A DNA stretch of 64,000 bases from Deltaproteobacteria bacterium (GCA_947477565.1 CANJUR010000005.1:106946-170945), one strand, 5' to 3'; numbered from the stretch's first letter, positions 1-9,988 are shown. Numbers and translations: made by a program. Notes: a model not told the origin generated them from the letters alone.

Positions 1-1
1 C

Positions 2-1648
2 ACGGACGGCGACAGCGACGATGTGCTCGCTCCCAGGGATGTCCCGGTGCTCCCGATTACCGGCGCCGTATGCGTGCCCGGTGCGGCCCCCGGCGACGCG
101 CCGCTGCGTCGGCTCTCGCACGCAGAGTACGACCGTACCGTGCGCGACCTGCTTGGCACCGCGCTCCACCCAGGCACCGGCTTTCTCTCACAGCAGCGCG
201 ACGGAACCCTCGAGACCGACGTCAGCAACCTCACGGTTCCGCCCGCGCTGTTAGCGCAGTACCTCGACGCGGCAGACACGCTCGCCGCGGAGGCCACAGC
301 CACGCCCACGGCTCTCGCGCGCCTCGTCGGCTGTGCGCCACCGCGGGACGCCGAGGCGACATGCATCGACGCCTTCGTCGGCACGTTTTCCGCGCGGGCG
401 TGGCGGCACCCCACCTCCGTGGCCGAGCGCGCTGCCTTGCGCCGCGCCTTCGACGCCGGTCGCTCCGCCGTTGGGACGGTTGCCGGCGGGGCGCGCGCAG
501 TCGTGCAATCGGCGCTTGCCTCGCCGCTATTTCTGTATCGCATCGAAGTGGGCGAGCCCGCCGCCCCGGGGGCCGACCGTGTGCGACTCACGCCCTGGGA
601 AATCGCCACGCGCCTCTCGTACCTGGTGCGCGGAACGCTCCCCGACGCCGCCCTCTCGGATGCCGCCGCGCGCAACGAACTCACCACCGCCGCGCAGCGG
701 GCCGCGCAGGTTCGCCGCCTGCTGCTCGCCACCGACGGTCGCTCCCCGCACGCGGACGCCCGCGACACCCTGCGACGGTTCCATACGCAATGGCTCGGAC
801 TCGGTCCGCTCGACGCGATGGTCGACCACCCGATGGGACAGCGCGACGCCGTGCGATACCCGGAGTTCAGCGCCGACCTCGTGCGCTCGATGCGCGAAGA
901 GACACTGCGATTCGGCGATTCGCTGCTCTTCGAGGGAGGTCGCGTCACCGACCTCTTCGCTGGCAACTACACCTTCCTCGATGCGCGACTCGCCGCGCTC
1001 TACGGCATCGCCGGAGCCTTCGATGCCACGCCCCGACGGGTGATGCTCCCGACGGCGCAGCGCGCAGGCCTGCTCACCCAGGCCAGCTTGCTTACGGTCA
1101 CCGCCGGCGGCGCCGTGGGTTCGCCGATCAAGCGTGGGGTCTTCGTGCTCGACCGGTTCATGTGCGCTCCCACGGACCCGGTGCCCGGCGGAGTCAACAA
1201 CGTCCCGCCCGCACCCGATGCAACACGCAGCAACCGCGAGCGCTTCGCCGCACACACCAACTCGCCGTACTGCGCCAGTTGCCACGCGCGAATCGATCCT
1301 GTGGGCTTTACCTTCGAGCATTACGACGCCATCGGGCGCTGGCAGGCTACGGACCAGGGCGCCCCGGTCGATGCGACCGCCCGCCTCGAACTCGACGGAA
1401 GCAGCGTAGACGTGAGCGACGCCGTGGCCCTCGCGGCGCGCCTCGCGGGCAGCCCACAGGCGAGGGACTGCGTAGTGCAATGGTGGTTTCGCCATGCGCG
1501 CGGGCGAGCGCCGGTGGCCGCCGACGCGTGCGCCTACGACGACGTGCGACGTTCGCTCACGGCAGCCAACGGGCAGTTCGAGAGCCTTCTGGTGGCGCTC
1601 GCCAGCACCGATGATTTCATCACCCGCGCGATCGCGCCCACCCGCTAG
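2..1648 (+). CDS. DUF1587/DUF1592/DUF1588/DUF1585-type secreted protein, 5' end outside window
   Basis: The frame is open to the left edge, so the true start lies upstream. The first visible codons (TDGDSDD) look like the acidic linker that often follows a lipoprotein signal in this group. About 30 residues in comes a DUF1587-like motif (LSHAEYDRTVRDLLGT), then a DUF1592-like middle and a DUF1588-like block containing CASCH near visible residue 423, which has the CxxCH form of a haem c site. The end resembles DUF1585. This multi-DUF family is known from planctomycetes and myxobacteria and is commonly paired with DUF1552 proteins, exactly as here. Its biochemical role is not established; a periplasmic or surface cytochrome-like function is only inferred. 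A single CxxCH does not prove haem binding. Confidence 0.85.
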   Translation, partial: TDGDSDDVLAPRDVPVLPITGAVCVPGAAPGDAPLRRLSHAEYDRTVRDLLGTALHPGTGFLSQQRDGTLETDVSNLTVPPALLAQYLDAADTLAAEATATPTALARLVGCAPPRDAEATCIDAFVGTFSARAWRHPTSVAERAALRRAFDAGRSAVGTVAGGARAVVQSALASPLFLYRIEVGEPAAPGADRVRLTPWEIATRLSYLVRGTLPDAALSDAAARNELTTAAQRAAQVRRLLLATDGRSPHADARDTLRRFHTQWLGLGPLDAMVDHPMGQRDAVRYPEFSADLVRSMREETLRFGDSLLFEGGRVTDLFAGNYTFLDARLAALYGIAGAFDATPRRVMLPTAQRAGLLTQASLLTVTAGGAVGSPIKRGVFVLDRFMCAPTDPVPGGVNNVPPAPDATRSNRERFAAHTNSPYCASCHARIDPVGFTFEHYDAIGRWQATDQGAPVDATARLELDGSSVDVSDAVALAARLAGSPQARDCVVQWWFRHARGRAPVAADACAYDDVRRSLTAANGQFESLLVALASTDDFITRAIAPTR

Positions 1649-1675
1649 ACCATCGATGAAATGCGAGGCCTCCCG

Positions 1676-3187
1676 ATGATCAAACGACCGCTGTCACGAC
1701 GAGAGCTCCTGCGAGGGATTGGCGGTGTCGCGGTGGCGCTCCCATGGCTCGAGGCGATGGGGTGCAGCGTCGATGCGAGCGCGCCCGCGGAGGGCTTCGA
1801 CGCCGGTGTGGGGGACATCGGGGCGCGAGATGCGGGTGCTCGCGACGCCGGTGGACGCGACGTAGCGCTGCGGGACGCCGAACTACGAGACGCCGCCGTG
1901 GACGCCTCGCGCGCCGACGTCGAGCGCCGCAAGGATGGCCTCGGACCGCGCCGCTTCGTGGTGATCACGGTGCCCAACGGGACATTGCCGGACCGATGGT
2001 TTCCGACCGGCGGCGAGACCGACTTCGCGCTCGGCCCGATTCTCGCGCCGCTCGCACCGCACCGCTCAGACTTGGTGATTTTCCGCGGGCTCGATAACAA
2101 GGTCACGCCGCTGGGCCACTTCCAGGGCATGTGCTCGATGCTCACGGGACTCCAGCAAATCGGCGCGCGCGAGCAGGAGTACCTGGGAGCGGGCATGTCC
2201 GTCGATCAGCGCATCGCGCAGTTTCAGTTGGCGCGCCCGGACGCCCCGCGATTCGGCTCGCTGGTGCTCGGCACCAACGGAGCCATGAGCGGCGTCGGCG
2301 TGGTGTCCTATCGCGGGTCCGGCGATGCCGTGCCCAAGATCACCAGCGGCGCGCGGCTCTTCGAGCAGATCTTCCCTTCGGACGCCCGCGAGGCAGCCCG
2401 CCGACGCGCCCTCCAGCAGAGCCTTCTCGACTCTGCCCGCGCCGATTACGAGCGGCTCCGATCGCGTCTCGGAGCCGCCGACCGAGCCGCGCTCGCGGGC
2501 TACCTCGACGCCATCCGCGAACTCGAACGCCAGCTCGCCGCCACGGCCGCCGCGCCGCTCGCCTGTGACCCCGGCGCGCCGGTATTCGCGACCACCCGCG
2601 GCGACGGACCCTCGCTCCCGGAGATCACCCGCGACCTCTTCGACACCCTCGTGCTCGCGCTGCGGTGCGACCTCACGCGCGTCGCCACCTTTGTCAACCG
2701 CTCCGAGGGCGCCACCAGCACCTACACGTTTGGATGGCTGGGCATCGGTCCGGTGAGCGACCCGTACGGCATCGACTCGACCGACGACGCCGACGCAACC
2801 AGCCACCACTCAATGTCCCACCACGACACCACCGAGCGCAACGTCGACTACCTCACACGTGTCGGGCAGTACTTCACCAGCCAGCTCGCGTACCTGATCC
2901 AGAAGCTCAAGGACACGCCCGACGGCCCCGGCGGCGCGAGCCTCTTCGACCGCACGACGATCCTCTTCGCATCGCCCATCGCGCGGGGCGCGCACGACAC
3001 GCAAAACCTCCCGTGGCTGCTCGCAGGCAGCTGCGGCGGGGCGTTTCGTACCGGGCGCTACCTCCAGTACGAGAACGCCTCGCACCTCGACCTCCTGGTC
3101 TCGCTGCAGCAAGCCATGGGACTGCCAGGCAACACCTTCGGGATGCCCGAGTACTGCACCGGACCGCTCGCGCGCCTCGGCACGTAG
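1676..3187 (+). CDS. DUF1552 family protein with Tat-type signal
   Basis: Partner of the preceding DUF1592-type gene, 27 nt downstream on the same strand. I prefer the ATG at 1676 because it gives MIKRPLSRRELLRG, a twin-arginine-like signal followed by a hydrophobic stretch ending at a cysteine (EAMGC), so export and perhaps lipid attachment are likely. An ATG 15 nt upstream (1661) is also in frame. Residues about 45-80 are a low-complexity run of RDA/DAG repeats, typical of surface proteins in this lineage. The body carries conserved DUF1552 features, including HHSMSHH and a DRTTILFASPI segment resembling the sulfatase/DUF1501 superfamily. The function of the family is unknown. Family assignment is firm; the pairing with DUF1592 supports it. 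Confidence 0.85.
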   Translation: MIKRPLSRRELLRGIGGVAVALPWLEAMGCSVDASAPAEGFDAGVGDIGARDAGARDAGGRDVALRDAELRDAAVDASRADVERRKDGLGPRRFVVITVPNGTLPDRWFPTGGETDFALGPILAPLAPHRSDLVIFRGLDNKVTPLGHFQGMCSMLTGLQQIGAREQEYLGAGMSVDQRIAQFQLARPDAPRFGSLVLGTNGAMSGVGVVSYRGSGDAVPKITSGARLFEQIFPSDAREAARRRALQQSLLDSARADYERLRSRLGAADRAALAGYLDAIRELERQLAATAAAPLACDPGAPVFATTRGDGPSLPEITRDLFDTLVLALRCDLTRVATFVNRSEGATSTYTFGWLGIGPVSDPYGIDSTDDADATSHHSMSHHDTTERNVDYLTRVGQYFTSQLAYLIQKLKDTPDGPGGASLFDRTTILFASPIARGAHDTQNLPWLLAGSCGGAFRTGRYLQYENASHLDLLVSLQQAMGLPGNTFGMPEYCTGPLARLGT

Positions 3188-3197
3188 CTGCGCCGCG

Positions 3198-5675
3198 CTA
3201 CGGGGCGAAACGCGCGCAGCGGAATCCGAGGTTCACGTTGCGATAGCTCGCCGCACCCGCGTCGCGGGCAGAGGAGCGGACGTACATCGCGATGGTGTCG
3301 ATCCACGCGCCGCCGCGGATGACGTGGTGGTCGCCCGCGGTGGGCCCGCTCGGGTCGAGCGGCGGGAAGCCCGTGGTCAGCGGGTACGGCGCATCGAAAT
3401 CGAGGGTCCACTCCGCGACGCTTCCTGCGAGGTCGGCGACGCCGAACGGCGAGTTGCCCAGCGGGGTCGCTTGCACCGCGCAGGTGCCCATCCGCGGCGC
3501 GACGCCGGACCAACACAACTGCGCCGCAGGGGCACTGTTGCCCCATGGAAACGATCGCCCGTCGGTGCCGCGCGCGGCGAGTTCCCACTGCGCTTCGGTG
3601 GGCAGGTCGCCACCGCGGGCGAGGCAGAATGCACGGGCCTGATTCCAGTCGACGCAGTTGATCGGGTGGCGGTCGCGCCCCGCGACGACGCCGTTGCACA
3701 GCGTGGCAGCCCCCGCCGCGGTGCATCCCGCCGCCGTGCACGCGCGATACGCGGCAACGGTGACCTCCGTCTCGTCGAGGCAAAAACCGCTCAACTGCAC
3801 CCGATGCACGGGCTCCGCGACGCCGACCTGGCCCATCGCCAAGGTCGCCCCGGGCACACCCACCATCCCCGCCGGGCAGCGCACGCAATCGCCGTTGCGA
3901 CAGAGCGCGCCCGCCGCGCACGCAAACCCGCAGACACCGCAGTGGCGCACATCCGAGAGCACGTCCGTGCAGGCGCCGTTGCACGCGCGAATCGATCCGT
4001 AATCCGCGCACGTCTGCGTGTACCCGAGGGCGTTCACGATGAGGCGACCGCCGCAGAGGCTCATCTGTCGACACACATCCACGCACTGCCGCGTGCCGCG
4101 GTTGCAGACGCTCGTGCGGTCGTCACAAGCGCCGCAGCCGAGCCCGCCGCACTGCGCCCCGGTGCAGGCGCTCAGCGCGGTGGCGATCGAGCACCCGTCG
4201 CCGAAGCCCGTCGCGTCGAGGATCGCTTCTTCGCTGCGCTCCGCGGTCGCCCCGGCGACGCGCAAGCCCACCCGGTGCGCACCTCCGCGCAACGCCGAGC
4301 AATACGTGACGAGGTATGCTCGCGGTGCCTCGCGGAGGAGGCGGGCAGCGAGGTAGCGGTAGTCTCGCGCGAGGGTGGAGGTCGCGGCGGAGACGACGAG
4401 GTTTGCGCCCGCGAGTTCGTGGAGGGACGCCAACGCGTCGGCGCCGAGGCCGTCGCCCGCGAGGGCCACCACGAGGAGCCGGTTGCGCCCACGGCTCGCG
4501 GCTGACGACGCGGCGTCGAGCGTCGTGCGCCCTGCGGTGTCGCCGCGATCGGTGAAAGCCACGAGATATCCGACGCCGAGCGCCCCGCCGCCGTTGCGTG
4601 CCTCGAAGGCCTGCTCGACCCGCTCGAGGTTCGCCACGCCCTGCTCGACGGCGCCGTAGAGGTTGCTCGTCGCGGCGCCGGCGAGGCCGTAGGTTCCGAT
4701 GGCGCGGAGTCGCTCGCGAACGCGAATGAGGTCGAGCGTGTGCGGTTGCCACGCGTTGACGTTGACCTGTCCAGCGAAGACCTCGACGCCCACCTGCAGC
4801 GGGAGGTGAGCCGCGATGAGACGGTCGAGCAGCGCCTCCGCAGCGGCGATGGCGTTCGGAAGATCTGAGCGGGCAGAGTCTCCGAGGTCGAAGGAGAGCG
4901 TGAGGAAGGTCTGCCTCCCGGGTGTCGGAAGCAGCGCGGCAGAACCGGCGGAGAGGCCGTCCTCGGTGGGGGTGAGATCGGTGGCCGCGAGGTCTGTCCG
5001 AGGACGACCGAAGCAGTCGTCGATGCTCACGAATAGACCTACTCCAGAGGGCATTCCGGTGCCCTGCACGCCCGGCCGCACGTCGAGCACGCGCGCGCGG
5101 GCACAGGTGCGATCGGACGCCTCGGTGAAGTCGATGCCGTCGGCCACGAAGGCGCGAGAGAGGTGCGAGATGGGCACGCGAATCGTCGCTCCGTCCGCGA
5201 GGCCGCCGAGGCGCGCGAAGCCGCCGCCGTCGTCCGCCGGGCGCGACCAGAACACCGTGGCGAGCACCGGGTCGCCCTGAAACGGCAGCGCGATGGTGGC
5301 CGGGACCGCGAAGGTGGTGCCCTCGGGCTCGAGGCGAAAAACCCTTGAAAACCCGGTGTAACCCGCAGGGATGGGCTCGTCGGCCTCGACAATCTGGATG
5401 AGCGTGGGACCAGCCAGTGCATCGGGCGGGACGGTCAGGGTGACGCCGTGCCAGGAGATGCTTCCGCCGGCAGAACCAAGGGTCTGCGCGGCACCGCCGA
5501 GGTCATCGGGAGGCGAGAGCGGAGCGTCGGTGGCTGAGCCATCCATGGGCGATGCGGCATCGCGGACGGCGGCATCCTGGACGACGGCGGGGACGGACTC
5601 CGACGGGGTGCAGGCGGCTGCGAAGGAGACGAGCAGCCAACCCAGGACGGACAACGGTCGCAGCAGCGCGCGCAT
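3198..5675 (-). CDS. Lipoprotein with VWA-like domain and C-terminal formylglycine-generating-enzyme-like (SUMF1) domain
   Basis: Starting at the ATG at 5675, the protein begins with a lipoprotein signal (LLVSFAAAC). A TTG/ATG ten codons upstream is possible but unnecessary. A D/A/P-rich linker follows, then a beta-rich region, then a VWA-like domain (about residues 210-450). Its MIDAS is degenerate: SFDLGDSARSD instead of DxSxS. A cysteine-rich linker (about 480-580) leads to a SUMF1/FGE-type domain (about 585-825) with DLPTEAQWELAARG, WGNS, ADLAGSVAEW, VIRGGAW and NLGFRCAR. Related domains oxidise sulfatase cysteines, but many bacterial members are only binding or maturation modules. It faces the DUF1552 gene tail to tail with 10 nt between stops. 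Surface location is inferred; substrate is unknown. Confidence 0.85.
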   Translation of the reverse strand: MRALLRPLSVLGWLLVSFAAACTPSESVPAVVQDAAVRDAASPMDGSATDAPLSPPDDLGGAAQTLGSAGGSISWHGVTLTVPPDALAGPTLIQIVEADEPIPAGYTGFSRVFRLEPEGTTFAVPATIALPFQGDPVLATVFWSRPADDGGGFARLGGLADGATIRVPISHLSRAFVADGIDFTEASDRTCARARVLDVRPGVQGTGMPSGVGLFVSIDDCFGRPRTDLAATDLTPTEDGLSAGSAALLPTPGRQTFLTLSFDLGDSARSDLPNAIAAAEALLDRLIAAHLPLQVGVEVFAGQVNVNAWQPHTLDLIRVRERLRAIGTYGLAGAATSNLYGAVEQGVANLERVEQAFEARNGGGALGVGYLVAFTDRGDTAGRTTLDAASSAASRGRNRLLVVALAGDGLGADALASLHELAGANLVVSAATSTLARDYRYLAARLLREAPRAYLVTYCSALRGGAHRVGLRVAGATAERSEEAILDATGFGDGCSIATALSACTGAQCGGLGCGACDDRTSVCNRGTRQCVDVCRQMSLCGGRLIVNALGYTQTCADYGSIRACNGACTDVLSDVRHCGVCGFACAAGALCRNGDCVRCPAGMVGVPGATLAMGQVGVAEPVHRVQLSGFCLDETEVTVAAYRACTAAGCTAAGAATLCNGVVAGRDRHPINCVDWNQARAFCLARGGDLPTEAQWELAARGTDGRSFPWGNSAPAAQLCWSGVAPRMGTCAVQATPLGNSPFGVADLAGSVAEWTLDFDAPYPLTTGFPPLDPSGPTAGDHHVIRGGAWIDTIAMYVRSSARDAGAASYRNVNLGFRCARFAP

Positions 5676-5720
5676 GGCCCATCGGGTGTCGCACGAATCG
5701 AGCACGACGGGAGCGCTGTG

Positions 5721-6239
5721 TTAGAGCCGAATTCCGACGAGGGCCACGTCGAGCCAGCGATCGAACTTGAAGCCGCCTTCCTTCAACACGCCGAAGGTCT
5801 CGAAACCACATGCGTGGTGCAGCGCAAGCGAGGCAGCGTTGCCCTCATCAACGACCCCGACCATCGTGTGGAAGCCACGTACACGCGCGTGTTCTTGCAG
5901 CGGCAGGAGCAGCCGACGACCGATGCCGCGGCGGCGCGCGTGGCCCGCGACGTAGACCGAGTGCTCGCACGCGAAGCGCCACCCGGGGCGCGTGCGATAG
6001 AGCCCGTAGGTGCAGAAGCCGAGCACCTCTCCGTCGGCGCCGTGAGCGACGAGAAACCCGTAGCCCTCTCGCGCCTTTTCGTCGAAGAGTTCGTGCTGCT
6101 GCTCGAGCGTGCGCGCGTCGTAGTCGAACGTCGCGGTCGTGTGCAGCGCAGCGTCGTTGTAGATCGCGACCACCGCGGACATGTCCTCGCGACGCGCCGC
6201 ACACACCACGATCGCCTCGTCGGAACCAGGGATCTTCAT
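5721..6239 (-). CDS. GNAT N-acetyltransferase, phosphinothricin acetyltransferase-like
   Basis: A 172-aa protein in the GNAT fold. The N-terminus (AARREDMSAVVAIYNDA) and the acetyl-CoA loop (VYVAGHARRRGIGRRLL, a Q/RxxGxG/A-type motif) are characteristic of the Pat/Bar-like subgroup, which acetylates small amines, amino-acid analogues or sulfoximines. HACGFETFGVLKEGGFKFDRW at the end also fits this subgroup. The ATG at 6239 lies 13 nt after the M1 peptidase stop and has a GGGAG just ahead. A TTG three codons upstream is the alternative. The actual acceptor cannot be read from sequence. Confidence 0.88.
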   Translation of the reverse strand: MKIPGSDEAIVVCAARREDMSAVVAIYNDAALHTTATFDYDARTLEQQHELFDEKAREGYGFLVAHGADGEVLGFCTYGLYRTRPGWRFACEHSVYVAGHARRRGIGRRLLLPLQEHARVRGFHTMVGVVDEGNAASLALHHACGFETFGVLKEGGFKFDRWLDVALVGIRL

Positions 6240-6251
6240 CACTCCCAATAT

Positions 6252-8213
6252 CTACGGCGTCTCGAGTTGCTGCATCACGCCATTGAGGAGTTCTTGCAGT
6301 TGTTGCGGGGAGACGTCGCCGCTGGGCAACCCCGTCGCCGGAACACCGCCACCCGATCGCCCAAGGCCCTGCAGCAGCGGTCCGATCATCCGCAGCGCGT
6401 CTTGAACCTCTGGGGCCACCTGTCCGCCGGGTCCGCCGAGCATGGTGCCGACGAGGGCGCCGAGATCCATCTGCCCGAGGTCTTCGTCGCCATGCGTCTC
6501 GTGTAGCCAGCGCCGCGCAAGGGTGCGGTAGCGCGCCGCGTTGGCCCGGTCTTCGGCCACCAGCGCATCGAGAAAACCCGTGGCGGGCGCCGTGCGAAAT
6601 CGCCACGTCGTCACGTACCGCTGCATCGCCCGCCAGAACACCGCGTCGCCCGCCGCGCTGCGCCACGCGTTGTAGAGATACGGTCCCTTTCCGTAGACCA
6701 GTCCGGCGTATCCGATGGGCGTCGCAAACGCCGACGCGGGGCGATCGACCGCACCGTCTGCCTGCCCGAGAGTGCGCATGAACTGGTAGTTCATCTTCAC
6801 CTGGAGGTCTGCGTCGCGGCGCGCGCGATCGGCACCGTATCGCTGCTCGAGGTAGAGCGACGCCGACCACTGCGCCAGTGACTCATCGATGAACGGATGC
6901 GCCCGCGAGTCGCTGCCCACGAGCGCATGCCACCACTGGTGGGCCACCTCGTGGGCGGTTACGAACTCCAGCATCGACGGCAGCATCTGCCCCAGCACAC
7001 CGGACGCTCCGCCGCCGCCTCCACCAAGCGTCGAGAGTAGCCCACCGAGGTCGCCGAGTCCTTCGAGCGCCCCGGTTGGCGCTGATCCAGCCCGCGTGGG
7101 CACGCCAGGCGTCGAGGCGTCGCCGTAGAACATGCTCGCCACCGTGACCAGTCCGGGAAACTCCACGCCTCCAGCGCCCCCGACGAGCGGCGCCTCCACC
7201 ACGTCGAGATCGACGTACGGATACGCCCCGAAGCGCTGCTGATAGACGTCGAGCGCGTGCGCCGCGACGTCGAGCACCCGCTGCCCGGCGTCCCGGTGTT
7301 GGCGGTTGAAGAACGAGCGTACCTCGACATCGCCGACGCGACGCGTGGCGACTTCGAGGGATGCTCCAGCCAGAACGGCGAAGTCGCGCACCACCCCGGC
7401 GCCGACCTCCACGCGCTGCCGTCCACCCGCCTCTGAACGGCGCAGCACCGTCCCCGTCGTGGCGAGGGTGTAGCCCGTCGGCAGGTCGATCATCCCGTGA
7501 ACATTGGACAAATCGTCGGACCCTAGGTCGCCGACGGCGCCGGCGTCCGTGCGCTCCCAGTGCCCGCCGAGGCGACGCGCGAGCACGGGATAGAAGTTGG
7601 CCATGCTCACGATGCCGTCGCCGACGGCGAGCAGACCGTAGTCTCCGCCGCTCTCCCCCGCGGACATCGCGCTCAGCGACTCCATGCCCTGCGCCATGAG
7701 GTTGGTGCGCCCCGCGGCGATCTCCGGGAGCGTCGCGGTGAGGTCGAGGGAAATGCGCAGCCTCCCGCCAGGCGGAAGCGGCGCGGACGGTCGCACCACG
7801 ATCACCGAGGGAGATTCGGCGACGACGGCGCACGTTGCTTCGGTGCACGCGCCGCGGGTGAAGCGCACCGGTGGAGTCCATGTGGGATCGCCCGGACGCG
7901 AGGCCGACGGGCGCACAGCGTTGGCGTACAGGCGCAGGACCACCTCGCGCAGCGGCGAGCGCTCAGGGTTGGTGAAGTACACCTCTTCGTGCAGGACGAA
8001 CGTGCGCGAGGTCGGCTGCACCGTCAGCGACAGGTCATAGCCCGGCAGCGCGTCGAGCGCGGTGAGGCCCGCAGCGGCGAGCGACTGACGCGCCTCGGGG
8101 CGAAGCGAGGCCAGCGATGGCGTGGGATCATAGAAGAGCGCGGGCTGCGCGTGGATCGGGAAACCGTAGAGCAAAGCGAAGCTCAGCACCGAGGCCTGCG
8201 GGAGTGATCGCAT
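6252..8213 (-). CDS. M1-family zinc metallopeptidase, exported
   Basis: The protein (653 aa) has an N-terminal signal-like stretch (SVLSFALLYGFPIHAQ). The zinc site is HEVAHQWWH near residue 419, with the third ligand Glu in FIDES 18 residues later, the HExxH-x18-E spacing of gluzincins. Upstream is GGVEFPG, the counterpart of the GxMEN/GxMEYP substrate loop of M1 aminopeptidases. The N-terminal half fits the M1 beta-sheet domain. A glycine-rich insert (LSTLGGGGGGASG) precedes the active site, and the C-terminal tail contains LPSGDVSPQQLQELL. Probable role: periplasmic or secreted peptide hydrolysis. Start at 8213 chosen because it gives a clean signal; a start at 8240 would overlap the upstream kinase gene by 4 nt. 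Confidence 0.9.
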   Translation of the reverse strand: MRSLPQASVLSFALLYGFPIHAQPALFYDPTPSLASLRPEARQSLAAAGLTALDALPGYDLSLTVQPTSRTFVLHEEVYFTNPERSPLREVVLRLYANAVRPSASRPGDPTWTPPVRFTRGACTEATCAVVAESPSVIVVRPSAPLPPGGRLRISLDLTATLPEIAAGRTNLMAQGMESLSAMSAGESGGDYGLLAVGDGIVSMANFYPVLARRLGGHWERTDAGAVGDLGSDDLSNVHGMIDLPTGYTLATTGTVLRRSEAGGRQRVEVGAGVVRDFAVLAGASLEVATRRVGDVEVRSFFNRQHRDAGQRVLDVAAHALDVYQQRFGAYPYVDLDVVEAPLVGGAGGVEFPGLVTVASMFYGDASTPGVPTRAGSAPTGALEGLGDLGGLLSTLGGGGGGASGVLGQMLPSMLEFVTAHEVAHQWWHALVGSDSRAHPFIDESLAQWSASLYLEQRYGADRARRDADLQVKMNYQFMRTLGQADGAVDRPASAFATPIGYAGLVYGKGPYLYNAWRSAAGDAVFWRAMQRYVTTWRFRTAPATGFLDALVAEDRANAARYRTLARRWLHETHGDEDLGQMDLGALVGTMLGGPGGQVAPEVQDALRMIGPLLQGLGRSGGGVPATGLPSGDVSPQQLQELLNGVMQQLETP

Positions 8214-8236
8214 GGCGCGCAGGGTAGCGCGCGTGG

Positions 8237-9988
8237 TCACTCCGTGGGGGCGGGCGCGGGGTGGCGCCGATGGCTCCGGAGGTGCGTGCGGTGGCGTCGC
8301 GAGCGGTGCCGGGAGGAGTCCCCCGGGGTTGCATCGGGAGGGTCGGCGGTGGGTCCGACTGCAGGAGCGAGCGGGCGGGCTGCGACGAAGGGCATCCCCG
8401 GAGGAAGCGCGGGGTTCACCGGGACAAGGGGGCTCGAGACAGCGGTCGCGAGATGGTTCGTGGGACGTACTACCGAAGCGGACGGGCGAATCAACAGGAC
8501 CACCGCAGCGACGACGAGCCCGACGAAGCAGAGCCCGATGAGGATGATCATCGGCGCCACGAACGAGCGCGGCACGGCGATGAACGTCGTCGGAGTGTCG
8601 CGCTGGAGGGGCGGAGGAAACGACGGGGTCCGCGGCGACGGGGTGCTGGTCGGTGCGGAGTAGAGGGCGAGTGCGCGGCCTTCCTCGGGAAGGGTGCTGT
8701 CGATGACAAACTCCGGCAGGTCACTGCGAAGGCTCTCCGAGGACGGTCGCTCCTGCGTATTCGGGAACGTCCGGGCTGGTGCGGCGAGCACCCCTGGGAT
8801 GCTGCCCGGGTCGCTCACCAACGACGTCTGGGGCGACATCGCCGCGGGCGGCTGCGACGTCCCCTGCAGCAGGTTGATTCCCTCGGCGATGGTGGGGTTG
8901 CTCGGCGGCGGTTCGCTCGTGGTGATGTTGGGTAGCGGCGCCGACTGTGAGATCGCGGGGGTCGGGATCGAGGCGCTCGGCACAGCGCTGAATCGCGGCG
9001 CACCGGTCTGCGACATCGTGAACAGGGCGTCGTTGATGTCCACGCCGCTCGGGAGGTTGTTCATCAGCGCGGTGAGCATCTCGCCGGCGTTGTTGTAGCG
9101 ATCGGTGGACCGCAGCGCGAGTGCCCGCGCGAATACGGCCTCCCAGGGGCCCACATCGACGCCGTGACGCCCGGGCGTCGGACGCCGCGGCGACAGCACC
9201 TTCGAACACATCTCCATCGCGTCGTTGCCCGCGAACGGCACCCGGGCGGTGAGCATCTCGGACATCAACAGGGCGAGCGCGTGCACGTCCGTCCACGGCC
9301 CCGTACGCATCCCACTGACCTGCTCCGGCGCGGCGTAGTCCGGCGAAAACACCTGCGTCTGCGTGAGCGTCTGGGCCCGGTTGGCCGGTCGCCGCTCCTC
9401 GGGAATCATCACCTTGGCGATGCCAAAATCCAGCAGCTTCAACCGCTGGTCGCCGCGCCGCCCGGTCACGATCATCAGGTTGCCCGGCTTGATGTCGCGG
9501 TGAACGATGCCCTCCTCGTGGGCCATCCCGACCGCCTCGATCACGGGGTACATCAGGGCCATGCACTCCGTCGGCGAGCGCCCGCCGGAGCCGCTCACGA
9601 TTCGCGAGTCGAAGTCCGCCTCGAGGGTGACGCCCTCCAGCCACTCGAGCGCCATCCACGGCGCCTCCGCGCCGCTCGGCATCGCCGACGTACCAAAATC
9701 CAGCACCCGCACGATGTGCGGATGATCGAGTTGCGCCACCGTGCGCGCCTCTTCGGTGAAGCGCCGGAGGAAGTCCGCTTGCTGCTTCGGCGTGAGGTCC
9801 GACGGGGTCTTGAGCACCTTGATCGCGACGGGCTTGCGCAGCTCGCGGTGCTGAGCGCGATACACCACCCCGAAGCCACCCTGCGCCACGAGGCCGCCGA
9901 CGTCGTACCTTGAGTCGAGTCGCGTACCGTTGAGACCGAATGGATCCCCACGCCCTTCGGGTGGTGCTGTGGCGGGCTTGGCATTCAT
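8237..9988 (-). CDS. Ser/Thr protein kinase, membrane-anchored
   Basis: Hanks-type kinase (583 aa). A glycine loop (VAQGGFGVVYRA) near residue 34, the VAIKVL lysine, the catalytic loop HRDIKPGN near residue 160, DFGIAKV and a YAAPEQ segment are all present, so it should be active. The kinase domain ends near residue 300. A Ser/Pro-rich linker follows to a single membrane helix near residue 480 (MIILIGLCFVGLVVAAVVLL), then a proline-rich, basic extracytoplasmic tail ending in arginine/histidine repeats. Start at 9988 (MNAKPATAPPEG) is preferred over an upstream in-frame ATG at 10051, which adds no conserved sequence. Signal and substrates are unknown; no cognate phosphatase is adjacent. Confidence 0.92.
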   Translation of the reverse strand: MNAKPATAPPEGRGDPFGLNGTRLDSRYDVGGLVAQGGFGVVYRAQHRELRKPVAIKVLKTPSDLTPKQQADFLRRFTEEARTVAQLDHPHIVRVLDFGTSAMPSGAEAPWMALEWLEGVTLEADFDSRIVSGSGGRSPTECMALMYPVIEAVGMAHEEGIVHRDIKPGNLMIVTGRRGDQRLKLLDFGIAKVMIPEERRPANRAQTLTQTQVFSPDYAAPEQVSGMRTGPWTDVHALALLMSEMLTARVPFAGNDAMEMCSKVLSPRRPTPGRHGVDVGPWEAVFARALALRSTDRYNNAGEMLTALMNNLPSGVDINDALFTMSQTGAPRFSAVPSASIPTPAISQSAPLPNITTSEPPPSNPTIAEGINLLQGTSQPPAAMSPQTSLVSDPGSIPGVLAAPARTFPNTQERPSSESLRSDLPEFVIDSTLPEEGRALALYSAPTSTPSPRTPSFPPPLQRDTPTTFIAVPRSFVAPMIILIGLCFVGLVVAAVVLLIRPSASVVRPTNHLATAVSSPLVPVNPALPPGMPFVAARPLAPAVGPTADPPDATPGDSSRHRSRRHRTHLRSHRRHPAPAPTE

